The position numbers and the translations under genes are program-made. The notes below the pieces were generated by a model. It searched no databases. It saw only the letters and a program-made list of their open reading frames with translations, and was not told the origin of the DNA. From Apilactobacillus ozensis DSM 23829 = JCM 17196 (GTDB lineage Bacteria > Bacillota > Bacilli > Lactobacillales > Lactobacillaceae), in contig NZ_AYYQ01000008.1 of NCBI RefSeq assembly GCF_001435995.1, positions 1 through 33,042 on the forward strand: a stretch of 33,042 bases of DNA, read 5' to 3'. Every line of letters begins with the position of its first letter. Position 1 is the stretch's first letter. Below, piece by piece: positions 16,901-24,121 of the stretch.

Positions 16901-17654
16901 TGATTCGACAATCGCGCCTATCGAAGATATTGATAAAGTCATGGATTTTAATTATTCTAATCGAATTGCTACGCTAACCACGGCTTATCAATCAGTTTCT
17001 GAAATAAAACGTGTTTTTGAAGATCCAGATAATATTCGTTTAGGTAATTATGTGGATGAACAAAATAGTAATCAAGCAAACCGTTATGTTAAAAATAATT
17101 TTAAGCAACCTGATTTTTTGCAGTCTAATGTAAAGCCTCAAGCAACTGAAATTGGGACGGCAACACATTTAGTTTTACAAAAAATTAATCTAAATGCTCC
17201 TGTTGATTTTGACATGGTTAATCAATTAATTAATGATTTAGTCCATGACAAACTTATTCTAAGCGAAGTTGCTAAGAAGATTAATGTGTCTAGCATTGTA
17301 GAATTTTTTAATGGGAAATTGGGACAATTTACTATTAAAAATAAATGCAATTTTCATCGTGAAGTACCTTTCTCGCTATTAATAAATGCTAACCAAATTT
17401 TTGATGGATTTAATAATGATGCTGATGAAAAGATTCTCATTCATGGGATTATTGATGGTTACGTAGAATTAGAAAATCAAGTTATATTATTTGATTACAA
17501 AACTGACTTTGTAAAAAATAATGTTAATGAAATTTTAGATAAGTATCGAGGACAACTCAATCTTTATGGAATTGCTTTAGAAAAAATGTTGAATAAAAAA
17601 GTAAGTCATAAATTCATACATTTACTAAACATAAATAAAACTGAAGAGATATGA
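13944..17654 (+). CDS. rexA: ATP-dependent helicase/nuclease subunit A (RexA/AddA), 1236 aa
   Basis: This is the 3'-5' UvrD-like helicase and nuclease subunit of the RexAB recombination complex. Visible helicase motifs are Walker A ASAGSGKT (23-30), TFTRAAAKEM (Ia), VDEYQD with D402-E403 (II), GDVKQSIYRFR (III), TIHGSKGLEFPVVFL near 794 (V) and KLYVALTRAEQKLYI (VI). The C-terminal RecB-like nuclease has GTATHLVLQ, HGIIDGYVE and the catalytic D1184-Y1185-K1186 in LFDYKTDF. Length is normal for AddA. ACGGAGG lies inside the end of rexB, 6 nt before the ATG, so translation is coupled. A strong terminator 10 nt after the stop ends the unit. Confidence 0.97.
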   Translation: MQYTDSQKKAVYNQYDGNVLVSASAGSGKTRVLVDRVINKLIKQNISIDELLIVTFTRAAAKEMRERIQTALRTELNNSKDNQEKLFLLKQLRKLPVANISTLDSFCQTILQRYYYIINLDPEFRVMADQTEIAMLREQVWEQVRENFYANDSDESFAQLTANFSSDRSDDGLTDLVFKVYDYANVNKDPHAWLVSTINQYEINNHSIVESDFYRKHLLNLIQTELKQIQLTLQSAMNITKNNGLAKASEVINDDILKLNAFDIALSTDSWDEIRNIFYGIKFATFPRTNKTYSDVEKDAHDRAKNLRDAAKKDLIKMGNDYFTLTEADNLSIMQHSKKLVTKLVQVIEKFSHEYKIAKIRRHAFEFIDIEHYALDILSDQSEIAQNVRQNLIDQFNEIMVDEYQDNNNLQDAILRTVAKNNPSNMFMVGDVKQSIYRFRLADPSMFIDKMSKYQDADNQDAEITLSENFRSTKEIDRFINLIFEQIMDNQVGEIDYTGPAKLIAGADYYPKELKSTVDVLIYESDSEDEDKADVEDNQFQVSDSAHGQIELIAQKINQLVGKQSIYDRDQKQTRPIKYSDIAILSATRNNNLIMSDVFDRYNIPVQINGAQSYFKTTEIQIMISLLSIIDNPYQDIPLVAVLRSPIVGLDENQLAYLRINSKTGDYYSAVLNFYDKYDDMQHTDFSDHVFEKIKIFLEDLKHFRDMAQQHELVDLIWDVYLRTGFLDYVGGMPGGKQRQANLHALYDRAEVYEQSNFKGLFQFIRFVKRMQAQNNDLDEANATSDDDMVSVMTIHGSKGLEFPVVFLADVSHGFNLQDTYKPYVLNDHLGLGITYLDPASRVKKDTLQRQMIVKVENRSTLAEEMRKLYVALTRAEQKLYIVGATKERNTRKKVLDLWGKAKDESNIVLDASLRSDAKSYLDWIGPALFRHNCFTVDESKFHILDSDKAEFNFAFVTKADLGKYTNVSGDDEDSSEWLNQLNGESDSTIAPIEDIDKVMDFNYSNRIATLTTAYQSVSEIKRVFEDPDNIRLGNYVDEQNSNQANRYVKNNFKQPDFLQSNVKPQATEIGTATHLVLQKINLNAPVDFDMVNQLINDLVHDKLILSEVAKKINVSSIVEFFNGKLGQFTIKNKCNFHREVPFSLLINANQIFDGFNNDADEKILIHGIIDGYVELENQVILFDYKTDFVKNNVNEILDKYRGQLNLYGIALEKMLNKKVSHKFIHLLNINKTEEI

Positions 17655-17663
17655 AAATAACAG

Positions 17664-17693
17664 AGCTAATCCGATATCGGATTAGCTTTTTTT
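17664..17693 (+). terminator. Terminator of the rexBA transcript
   Basis: A perfect 24-bp palindrome (17664-17687, AGCTAATCCGAT and its complement) runs directly into seven Ts. It begins 10 nt after the rexA stop. It also shows that the reading frame continuing into the next gene from 17651 is not the true gene start. Confidence 0.93.
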
Positions 17694-17764
17694 GTGCAAA
17701 AAAATTTATTTATTCTATTATTAGTTTTAGAATATATTTATATACAAAAGTGGGGGAATTAGAA

Positions 17765-20700
17765 ATGATTATAAATAAAAAAGTAAAATTATATGGATCA
17801 TTATTATCAGTTTTAGTAGCCTCAACCGGAGCAATGGCTTTTGCCCCCCAGGCTATTAATGCGGATAGTTCAGGAAATTTAAGTGGCAATGTTAGCAATA
17901 GTACTTTTGCTATTCGTAGAGTTGATGGTTTAACTGTCGGTTCCAACACCATTAGTTTGTATGTTCCAGGTGCTAAAAACTATCCAGGTACAATTTATGC
18001 AATTGGAGTTCAAAGACCAGACCAATCCAGCTATATGTGGTGGAGCAAAGGTATAAATGAGAGTAACAATGGCACTTTATTTACAGTCTCATTTACCAAT
18101 CCAATGAACCAAGCATTTGTAGCTAATCCATTAAATGTTGGTAAAAAAATGACGTTTGTTGTTCAGTTCAAAGTCAATGGCAAACAATATGACAGTGATG
18201 CTTATAGCAAGCCATTAGACAGTACTGCTCTTATGGTTTCTAAAGCTTCTGCAAAGAAATTATTGGATGTCTTAAGTCCTTTGATTGGTGACGATGCTGT
18301 TCAAGATGGTAAAAATGATATCGAAGATAGTAATACAGTTTCAGGAGTTGCTAGTGCTACCATTAATGCTATTTTTAGGTCTTTTGATAAAATGACTGAT
18401 GATTTTAATACCAAAGTTGATGCAATGAATAACCTTAGCCAATCTGATAAGGATAATCTAAAGAAGCAATTTGCTGCTAAAGTTAAAGCTGCTAAAGATA
18501 ATTTAAATGGTAATAACGACATAGCTGCTATTACTAATGCATTTAATTCTGTTAAGAGTAGTTATGATGATTTATTGAATCAAGGTCAAAAAAATGGCGA
18601 TTCTAATTTAAATGATCAAAAGTCTAAACAAATAAATGCTTTAGATAATGATTTAAAGGATAAATTCGATAAGATTGATAAAATGAGTGGCTTGTCTGAT
18701 GACTTAAAAGCGGCTGCCAAACAAGATTTGCAAGCTATTCATGATAAAGCAGTTACTAATGTTAACAATTCTAATAATTTAAAAGATATTGATTCAGCTA
18801 CTACCGGTGGATTAAACGACTTAGACACAGCCTTTAATAAAATTAGTAGCAAGCACGATAGTATCAGAGCCAACAAAGATTTATACAAAAAGACATTGGC
18901 TAATAAAGCGGCTGCTTTAAATACTCAAATTGATAATTTGACTAACCTTAGTGAAACTAAAAAAGCCGAGTATAAAAACCAAATTAATAAGGAATTATCC
19001 GTTGGTACTAATGAAATTGATAAAGCAACTGACGAAAGTAAATTTACTGGCATTGTCTCTACATATTCTGATGATATGCAGAAATTATATGATGGTATTC
19101 AGAAAAACCATGATGATGGTTTAAAGAATGAGCAAACTGCAGCTACTGATTCAAATTCTCAATTGCAAAAAACGCATGATGCTTTAGTTAAACAACTTGA
19201 TGGCTTAGGAAATCTAAGTGTTGATGATAAGAAGGCTTTAGTTACTAAATTAGATGCTGCTTTGAAAAAAGCAAACGATAATGTAAATAATTCCAATAAT
19301 AGCAATCAAATTAAAAATTCTGTTAATAATGGTATTGATGATATGAATAGCATTTTCAAAGATGCTAAAACTAATCATGATACTGATTTACAAGCTTATA
19401 AAGATAAAAAGATTGATGACTTAAATAATTCTGCTAACGCCGATAAAAAAGTTATTGATGGTTTAACTAATCTTACCGATGCCGAAAAAAATACTATGAA
19501 AGCAACGATTGACGCTAAATTAAATACAGCAATTGCTCAATTAGAAGCTGCTAACAGCAATGCTGCAGCTGATAGTGCAACTGCCAATGGTCAACAGGAT
19601 ATGGACAGTTACACTAACCAACAAAAATCTAATCATGATACAGGTTTGCAAAAAGCTAAAAACTTGGCTAATCAACAAATTGATAGTCAAGGAGCTGCGA
19701 TTAAAGCGCAGATTGACGGGTTAACTAATCTGTCTGATGATGCTAAAACAGCTGCAAAAGCTTCGGTTGATAAGCAAATAGCTGCTGCAAATGATGCTAT
19801 TAATGCAGCTAACAACCAAAGTGATATTTCTAAAAATTTAGCTGATAATGCTAAAACATTGAATGATCAATTTACCACTTTAAAGAATAATCATGACCAA
19901 GAATTAGCTGCTGCGAAAGTATCAGCGATTGCTGAAGTTAATACTAAACGTGATAACACAATTAAAATGCTTGAAGATTTAACTAACTTATCCAGCGATG
20001 CTAAGCAAAAAATTATTGACCAACTAAACAGTGATGCTACAGCGGCTGAGGATAATATTAATAATGCGAACAATAATTCTGGCATAGTCACTGCCAAAAA
20101 CAATGGAATTCAAGCATTGGAAAATTATTATAAGACTCACAAAGATAGTCATGATACAGCTTTAGCTAGTGATAAAAGTTCAGCAATTAAAGATTTACAA
20201 GATGATGCTCAAAAACAAATCGATAAAGTTAATGGCATGACTAACTTAAGCGACTTGGATAAAAAATCGATGGTAGATCGTATTAATGCGGATGTAGATG
20301 ATGCAACGTTAAAAATTAATCAAGCACTTACTACTAAGGATGCACAAAGTGAGTCTGCAAATACGCAAAAAATGATTCAAAAATATGTAGCTGATAAGGA
20401 TAAGATTCAAAAAGACAACTTACGTCAGGCTAAAGCTCTCGCTAACAAAGCTTTAGATGCCCAACTAAAGAACTTACAAGATCAAGTTGATGATTTGAGC
20501 AACTTAAGTGCGGGTGATAAAAGTAAAATTAAATCCATATTAGCTAAACAAGTTGCTGAAAATCAAGATAATATTAATCAACAAAATAATGAAAAAGATG
20601 TTGATACTTCTTATGATAATCAAAAACAATTGTTAAACAATATGTTTAATAACGTTAAAGATGATCATGATAAAACCTTACAAAAATCTAAAGATAACGC

Positions 20701-22324
20701 CATTGACAAACTACAAAATGAGTATGATAGTCTAAATGATGAAATTGATACTCTAACTAATCTTTCAGAACAGCAACGTGATGATTTAAGGAATCAATTA
20801 ACTGATAAGTTTAAATCAGCTCAAGATAAAGTTAATCAAGATGCAACCGATGACGCCATAAATTCAGATACTAATCAAAGTATTTCCGACATGGATAATA
20901 TTTTTAACAATGTAAAATCAGCCCATGATACGGACTTGAGCAATGATAAAACTAGTGATAAAAGTAAGGTTGACGATGCAGTTAAAAATGCTAAAAATAT
21001 CATTAACGGACTGACTAATTTAAGTGATGAAACTAAGCAATCATTATTCAATGCCCTTGATGATATTGCTAGTGAAACTGGCAATATGATTGATAGTTCT
21101 TTGACCACTGGTGATGCTGATGAATCTATGCAAAACGCCATTGACAATATTAATCAATACGTCAATGATCAAAAACAAGCTCATGACGATGACTTAAACA
21201 ATGTTAAGAATGATACTAATGACGAATTATCTAACCAAGTTCATGATATTAATCTTAGAATTGGTCAACTAACTAACTTATCACCTAGTCAAAGACAATT
21301 AGCTTTAAATACTTTAAATAGTATGTTGGTTGATTCAAAGTCTATCATTAATAATTTGGGCACAAACAAGAGTATCAATGATGCTTCGGATATATCTACT
21401 CAAAAAATGAACGATTTCTTTAACAAGTTGAAACTAGACCATGACAATGGTTTGGATAATGATCGTAAAGTAGCAACTGATTCATTAAATTCGGACTTAA
21501 TGATGTTACAAGCTGACGTTGATAAACTACCAAATCTTACTGATGCTCAAAAACAACAAGCTAAAACTGACTTTGGTAATATACTTAATAAATATAAAGA
21601 TATGTTCAGTAACGGCCAAACTACTTCTGACATTCAGGGTGCTTTAGACAATGCTTTAAATGAAATGTCTAATTTATTCAAAAATAATAACGATTTAAAT
21701 AATTCTCAAAATTATTACTACTACGGTGATTTTAATAATAGCGGTAACAATGATAAGACTAACAAATCTAACGCAAACCAAAGTAGTAGTAACTTGAAGA
21801 TTGCATGTACGAACCGTCGAATTAATAAATCCAATATCTTTATGTCCAAACCAGTAGCCATTTATACAGGTAAATCGGTTAAGTTATATTACGATCCATC
21901 ATTTAAGAATCGTCTTAACTGGAAATATTCCGATAAGGATTCCTTGAACTTAGGTCGCCCTGCATTCATTGTTAAAAGAGTTATGTATGGTATAAATGGT
22001 AAACCAGTTGCTTACTATGTTCAAAATATGGATTATAAAACTTACAATAGTAACTCATATAAAAAATTTGGTTGGATTAGAGCGACTGGTAATGCAATTA
22101 GAGGTTTATACTACAGAAACGCAAGTAGTAAGACTTTAGTTGTAACTTCAAAGGGTGGTATTAATTACTACAATAATGCTAGTTTAAGTGGTAAATCCGG
22201 TCACTATAAAAATGGTAAAAAGTTACACTTTAAGAAAATAATTAAGAATGGAATTACAACTAGAATTTTATTATCAAATGGTAAATACATTTCTGGTAAT
22301 AAATTATTAGTTAAAGTTATGTAA
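17765..22324 (+). CDS. Giant secreted surface protein with 13 helical repeats, 1519 aa
   Basis: This is a fibrous cell-surface protein. The signal peptide has a hydrophobic core (LLSVLVASTGAMAF) and a probable cut after NA near residue 35. Residues 40-165 form a unique strand-rich domain with no recognised family. Residues 190-1310 hold 13 repeats of about 86 residues, each with a core such as IDGLTNLSDDAK, a helix, and a closing segment ending in HD near a DLxxxK helix start. These resemble DUF1542/Ebh-type three-helix spacers. A Asn/Ser/Tyr-rich linker leads to a DUF5776-like C-terminal region (about 1335-1519) shared with the 5321-6841 protein. There is no LPXTG motif or membrane tail. The ATG at 17765 follows GTGGGGG by 8 nt. 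The likely role in adhesion, aggregation or wall spanning is inference. Confidence 0.88.
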   Translation: MIINKKVKLYGSLLSVLVASTGAMAFAPQAINADSSGNLSGNVSNSTFAIRRVDGLTVGSNTISLYVPGAKNYPGTIYAIGVQRPDQSSYMWWSKGINESNNGTLFTVSFTNPMNQAFVANPLNVGKKMTFVVQFKVNGKQYDSDAYSKPLDSTALMVSKASAKKLLDVLSPLIGDDAVQDGKNDIEDSNTVSGVASATINAIFRSFDKMTDDFNTKVDAMNNLSQSDKDNLKKQFAAKVKAAKDNLNGNNDIAAITNAFNSVKSSYDDLLNQGQKNGDSNLNDQKSKQINALDNDLKDKFDKIDKMSGLSDDLKAAAKQDLQAIHDKAVTNVNNSNNLKDIDSATTGGLNDLDTAFNKISSKHDSIRANKDLYKKTLANKAAALNTQIDNLTNLSETKKAEYKNQINKELSVGTNEIDKATDESKFTGIVSTYSDDMQKLYDGIQKNHDDGLKNEQTAATDSNSQLQKTHDALVKQLDGLGNLSVDDKKALVTKLDAALKKANDNVNNSNNSNQIKNSVNNGIDDMNSIFKDAKTNHDTDLQAYKDKKIDDLNNSANADKKVIDGLTNLTDAEKNTMKATIDAKLNTAIAQLEAANSNAAADSATANGQQDMDSYTNQQKSNHDTGLQKAKNLANQQIDSQGAAIKAQIDGLTNLSDDAKTAAKASVDKQIAAANDAINAANNQSDISKNLADNAKTLNDQFTTLKNNHDQELAAAKVSAIAEVNTKRDNTIKMLEDLTNLSSDAKQKIIDQLNSDATAAEDNINNANNNSGIVTAKNNGIQALENYYKTHKDSHDTALASDKSSAIKDLQDDAQKQIDKVNGMTNLSDLDKKSMVDRINADVDDATLKINQALTTKDAQSESANTQKMIQKYVADKDKIQKDNLRQAKALANKALDAQLKNLQDQVDDLSNLSAGDKSKIKSILAKQVAENQDNINQQNNEKDVDTSYDNQKQLLNNMFNNVKDDHDKTLQKSKDNAIDKLQNEYDSLNDEIDTLTNLSEQQRDDLRNQLTDKFKSAQDKVNQDATDDAINSDTNQSISDMDNIFNNVKSAHDTDLSNDKTSDKSKVDDAVKNAKNIINGLTNLSDETKQSLFNALDDIASETGNMIDSSLTTGDADESMQNAIDNINQYVNDQKQAHDDDLNNVKNDTNDELSNQVHDINLRIGQLTNLSPSQRQLALNTLNSMLVDSKSIINNLGTNKSINDASDISTQKMNDFFNKLKLDHDNGLDNDRKVATDSLNSDLMMLQADVDKLPNLTDAQKQQAKTDFGNILNKYKDMFSNGQTTSDIQGALDNALNEMSNLFKNNNDLNNSQNYYYYGDFNNSGNNDKTNKSNANQSSSNLKIACTNRRINKSNIFMSKPVAIYTGKSVKLYYDPSFKNRLNWKYSDKDSLNLGRPAFIVKRVMYGINGKPVAYYVQNMDYKTYNSNSYKKFGWIRATGNAIRGLYYRNASSKTLVVTSKGGINYYNNASLSGKSGHYKNGKKLHFKKIIKNGITTRILLSNGKYISGNKLLVKVM
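18340..21690 (+). repeat. Thirteen diverged repeats of about 258 bp inside the giant surface protein
   Basis: The conserved L-T-N-L-S-like core recurs near 18428, 18685, 18940, 19205, 19460, 19720, 19980, 20240, 20498, 20755, 21012, 21273 and 21528, giving a period of about 254-266 bp. The copies are well diverged at DNA level, so the array is old and is not prone to simple slippage. Copies 5 and 13 carry NLT instead of NLS, and copy 2 carries GLS. Confidence 0.85.
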
Positions 22325-22330
22325 TCTCTA

Positions 22331-22373
22331 AAACAAATAAAGACTCTGCAAAATGCAGGGTCTTTATTTGTTT
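22331..22373. terminator. Bidirectional terminator overlapping the end of the HTH regulator gene
   Basis: AAACAAATAAAGACTCTGCA and its near-perfect complement (one wobble pair) flank a three-base loop, 20 bp of stem. It lies 7 nt after the giant-protein stop. The last codons of the convergent regulator gene are inside its right arm. Confidence 0.9.
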
Positions 22374-23141
22374 TCTTCAGGCGTTAATAATACCTTAGTA
22401 TTTTCTTTTGAAATTCTAATTCCAGATTCACTGGTTATGATTATTTTCTTACCAATGTTGTATGGTGAATCTGCATCATATTTAGGATTAAATCCTGTCG
22501 AAAAAGCTGGTATTTCCAATTTTAGAAATTTATTTTTTTGAATGTTTTTAAAAATATTAAGTGACTTTTTAGCTTGAAACGAACCTATCACAGTTTGTGA
22601 TTTTTTATTTGGGCATCCTAAAAAATATTTATTTACCTTATCGTTATACATCATTCCAGCCATGTTATTATTCTTATCCCATGTATACCATGGTGTATTC
22701 AATTTGGCATAAACATAATATTTATAATCTTTCTTGATATATTTTCCATGAATTTTTTTGTTTATGGTAACAGGAACTTTAGTTACTTTTATAATTTTTA
22801 GTTTAGTTGGATTTATTGATGAAGGCTCAGCGTAATATAAAAATAATGTAAATGCTACAACAATAAAAATGATTAATCCAATTATTGAACCTACTAATGT
22901 TTTTTTTCTTTCGACTATCTAAACTTATCTTTCTTACAATCTTTTCATCATTCCTCAATATATAATCTAGACTCACATTGAAAAAATCACAAATACGAAC
23001 AATCATTTCTAAATCTGGATAGCTACGCCCAGTTTCCCAACTAGAAATAGTTGATCTAGAAACTTGTAAATTATTAGCTAATTGTTCTTGGGTTAGATTT
23101 TTTTGATTCCTCAAATGTATAATTTTTTCAGATAAATTCAT
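22364..23141 (-). pseudogene. Membrane-anchored XRE-family HTH regulator, frameshifted at an A8 tract
   Basis: The N-terminal 65 residues are a Cro/C1-type helix-turn-helix: KIIHLRNQKNLTQEQLANNLQVSRSTISSWETG, then YPDLEMIVRICDFFNVSLDYIL. After DSRKKK the frame runs into eight As (22900-22907 read on the minus strand) and soon stops at 22827. Removing one A gives a continuous product: a transmembrane helix (TLVGSIIGLIIFIVVAFTLF), then an extracellular part of about 155 residues with PVTINKKIHGKY and NTPWYTWDKNNN, ending at 22364. The total is 778 nt, one more than a multiple of three, and the restored protein would be 258 aa. GAAAGGAG precedes the ATG at 23141. It is divergent from the CPBP protease gene. 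The tract may be a phase-variable or slippery site rather than decay. Confidence 0.85.
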
Positions 23142-23378
23142 TCTTAGCTCCTTTCTATATTGCATGTTACAGATGAATTTAGAAATAACCTAGATAATTA
23201 ACTACACATTCGTTAAATTATCCATGATAAGATTCTTGCCAATTAATAAGACGGTAAAAAATTAGGTAAAAACGGTAAATTATTATTTATTAGTAAATAT
23301 TGTGCCAATCAATATGTCATTTTAAAAATAAAAATTATAATAAAGTTGTTATAAAAAAATTTGATTGGAGATATGATT

Positions 23379-24044
23379 ATGAACAAACAATTTTATAAAT
23401 TTACGTGTTTGCCAATTTTAATGTTTATAGTTTTATTGTACGTTACGCCAATGCTAACTAATGTTTTTCATGCTAGCATTTCAACATATTTAGTGGTGTA
23501 CATGTTAATGCAAGTTTTATTACTAGCTGTTGGGCCAATGTGTTTGTATAAAAATGAATATCTAGATTCATTGAAATTATTTAAAAAGCATATTTTTAAA
23601 TATGTTATGTTAGCAATTATTCTATGGATTATTATAGCCGTAGCTCAAGTTATTGCAGCTAAAATGACTGGTGTTAGTGCAAGTAACCAGACATTTATAA
23701 ACAGTGTGACTGATAAGGGAACCTTACTATCATTTGCTTTATCAATTGTTTTAACTTTCGTTGCTCCCATTAATGAAGAGATGATTTTTAGACGAATCTT
23801 AATTGGTAACTTTAAAAATCACATCCCAGTTTGGTCCTTAGTAATTATTTCTTCAATTCTATTTGGTTTAATTCATATGCACACAGTTCAAGATTTACAA
23901 GTCATTTTTCCATATATAATAATTGGATTCTTATTTGCTGGTGCTTATATTAAAAATCAATACAACATTGTAGTTTCAACTTTTTGTCATATATTTTTAA
24001 ATTTAGTAGTGGCCGTAATCGGTTTAATTGCTGCTAGTCGATAA
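23379..24044 (+). CDS. CPBP (Abi) family intramembrane metalloprotease, 221 aa
   Basis: This multi-spanning membrane protein has the three CAAX-protease/bacteriocin-processing signatures: NEEMIFRRIL near residue 132 (EExxxR), FGLIHMH near 166 (FxxxH), and CHIFLNLV near 205. About six or seven hydrophobic segments surround them. In lactobacilli relatives act in bacteriocin immunity or in processing membrane proteins; the substrate here is unknown. The ATG at 23379 is 8 nt from TTGGAG, whereas an in-frame ATG at 23373 is too close to it. It is divergent from the HTH regulator. The 237-bp gap between them holds three short GGTAAA direct repeats but no clear gene. Confidence 0.87.
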   Translation: MNKQFYKFTCLPILMFIVLLYVTPMLTNVFHASISTYLVVYMLMQVLLLAVGPMCLYKNEYLDSLKLFKKHIFKYVMLAIILWIIIAVAQVIAAKMTGVSASNQTFINSVTDKGTLLSFALSIVLTFVAPINEEMIFRRILIGNFKNHIPVWSLVIISSILFGLIHMHTVQDLQVIFPYIIIGFLFAGAYIKNQYNIVVSTFCHIFLNLVVAVIGLIAASR

Positions 24045-24051
24045 TAATAAT

Positions 24052-24079
24052 TTGCACGTTGCCCTATTTTTGATAGAAT
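24052..24079 (+). promoter_or_regulatory. Candidate promoter for the acetaldehyde dehydrogenase gene
   Basis: TTGCAC (24052-24057) and TAGAAT (24074-24079) are separated by 16 bp and lie 43 bp upstream of the start codon. No terminator separates it from the CPBP gene, so readthrough is also possible. Confidence 0.5.
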
Positions 24080-24121
24080 TTATATTAGTAACAAATTTTA
24101 TTGAAAAGTGGGAGGATTATA

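Noticed and set aside
17651-17764. Open frame upstream of the giant surface protein, overlapping the rexA stop
   Set aside because: It reads straight through the rexA terminator palindrome and has no ribosome site; the ATG at 17765 has GTGGGGG and begins a proper signal peptide.
18340-21690. CRISPR or tandem DNA array
   Set aside because: The period is about 258 bp with diverged DNA but conserved protein motifs inside one open frame, so it is a coding repeat.
22353-22541. Plus-strand open frame after the giant protein
   Set aside because: It lies inside the terminator and opposite the coding strand of the regulator gene, with no ribosome site and no protein-like features.
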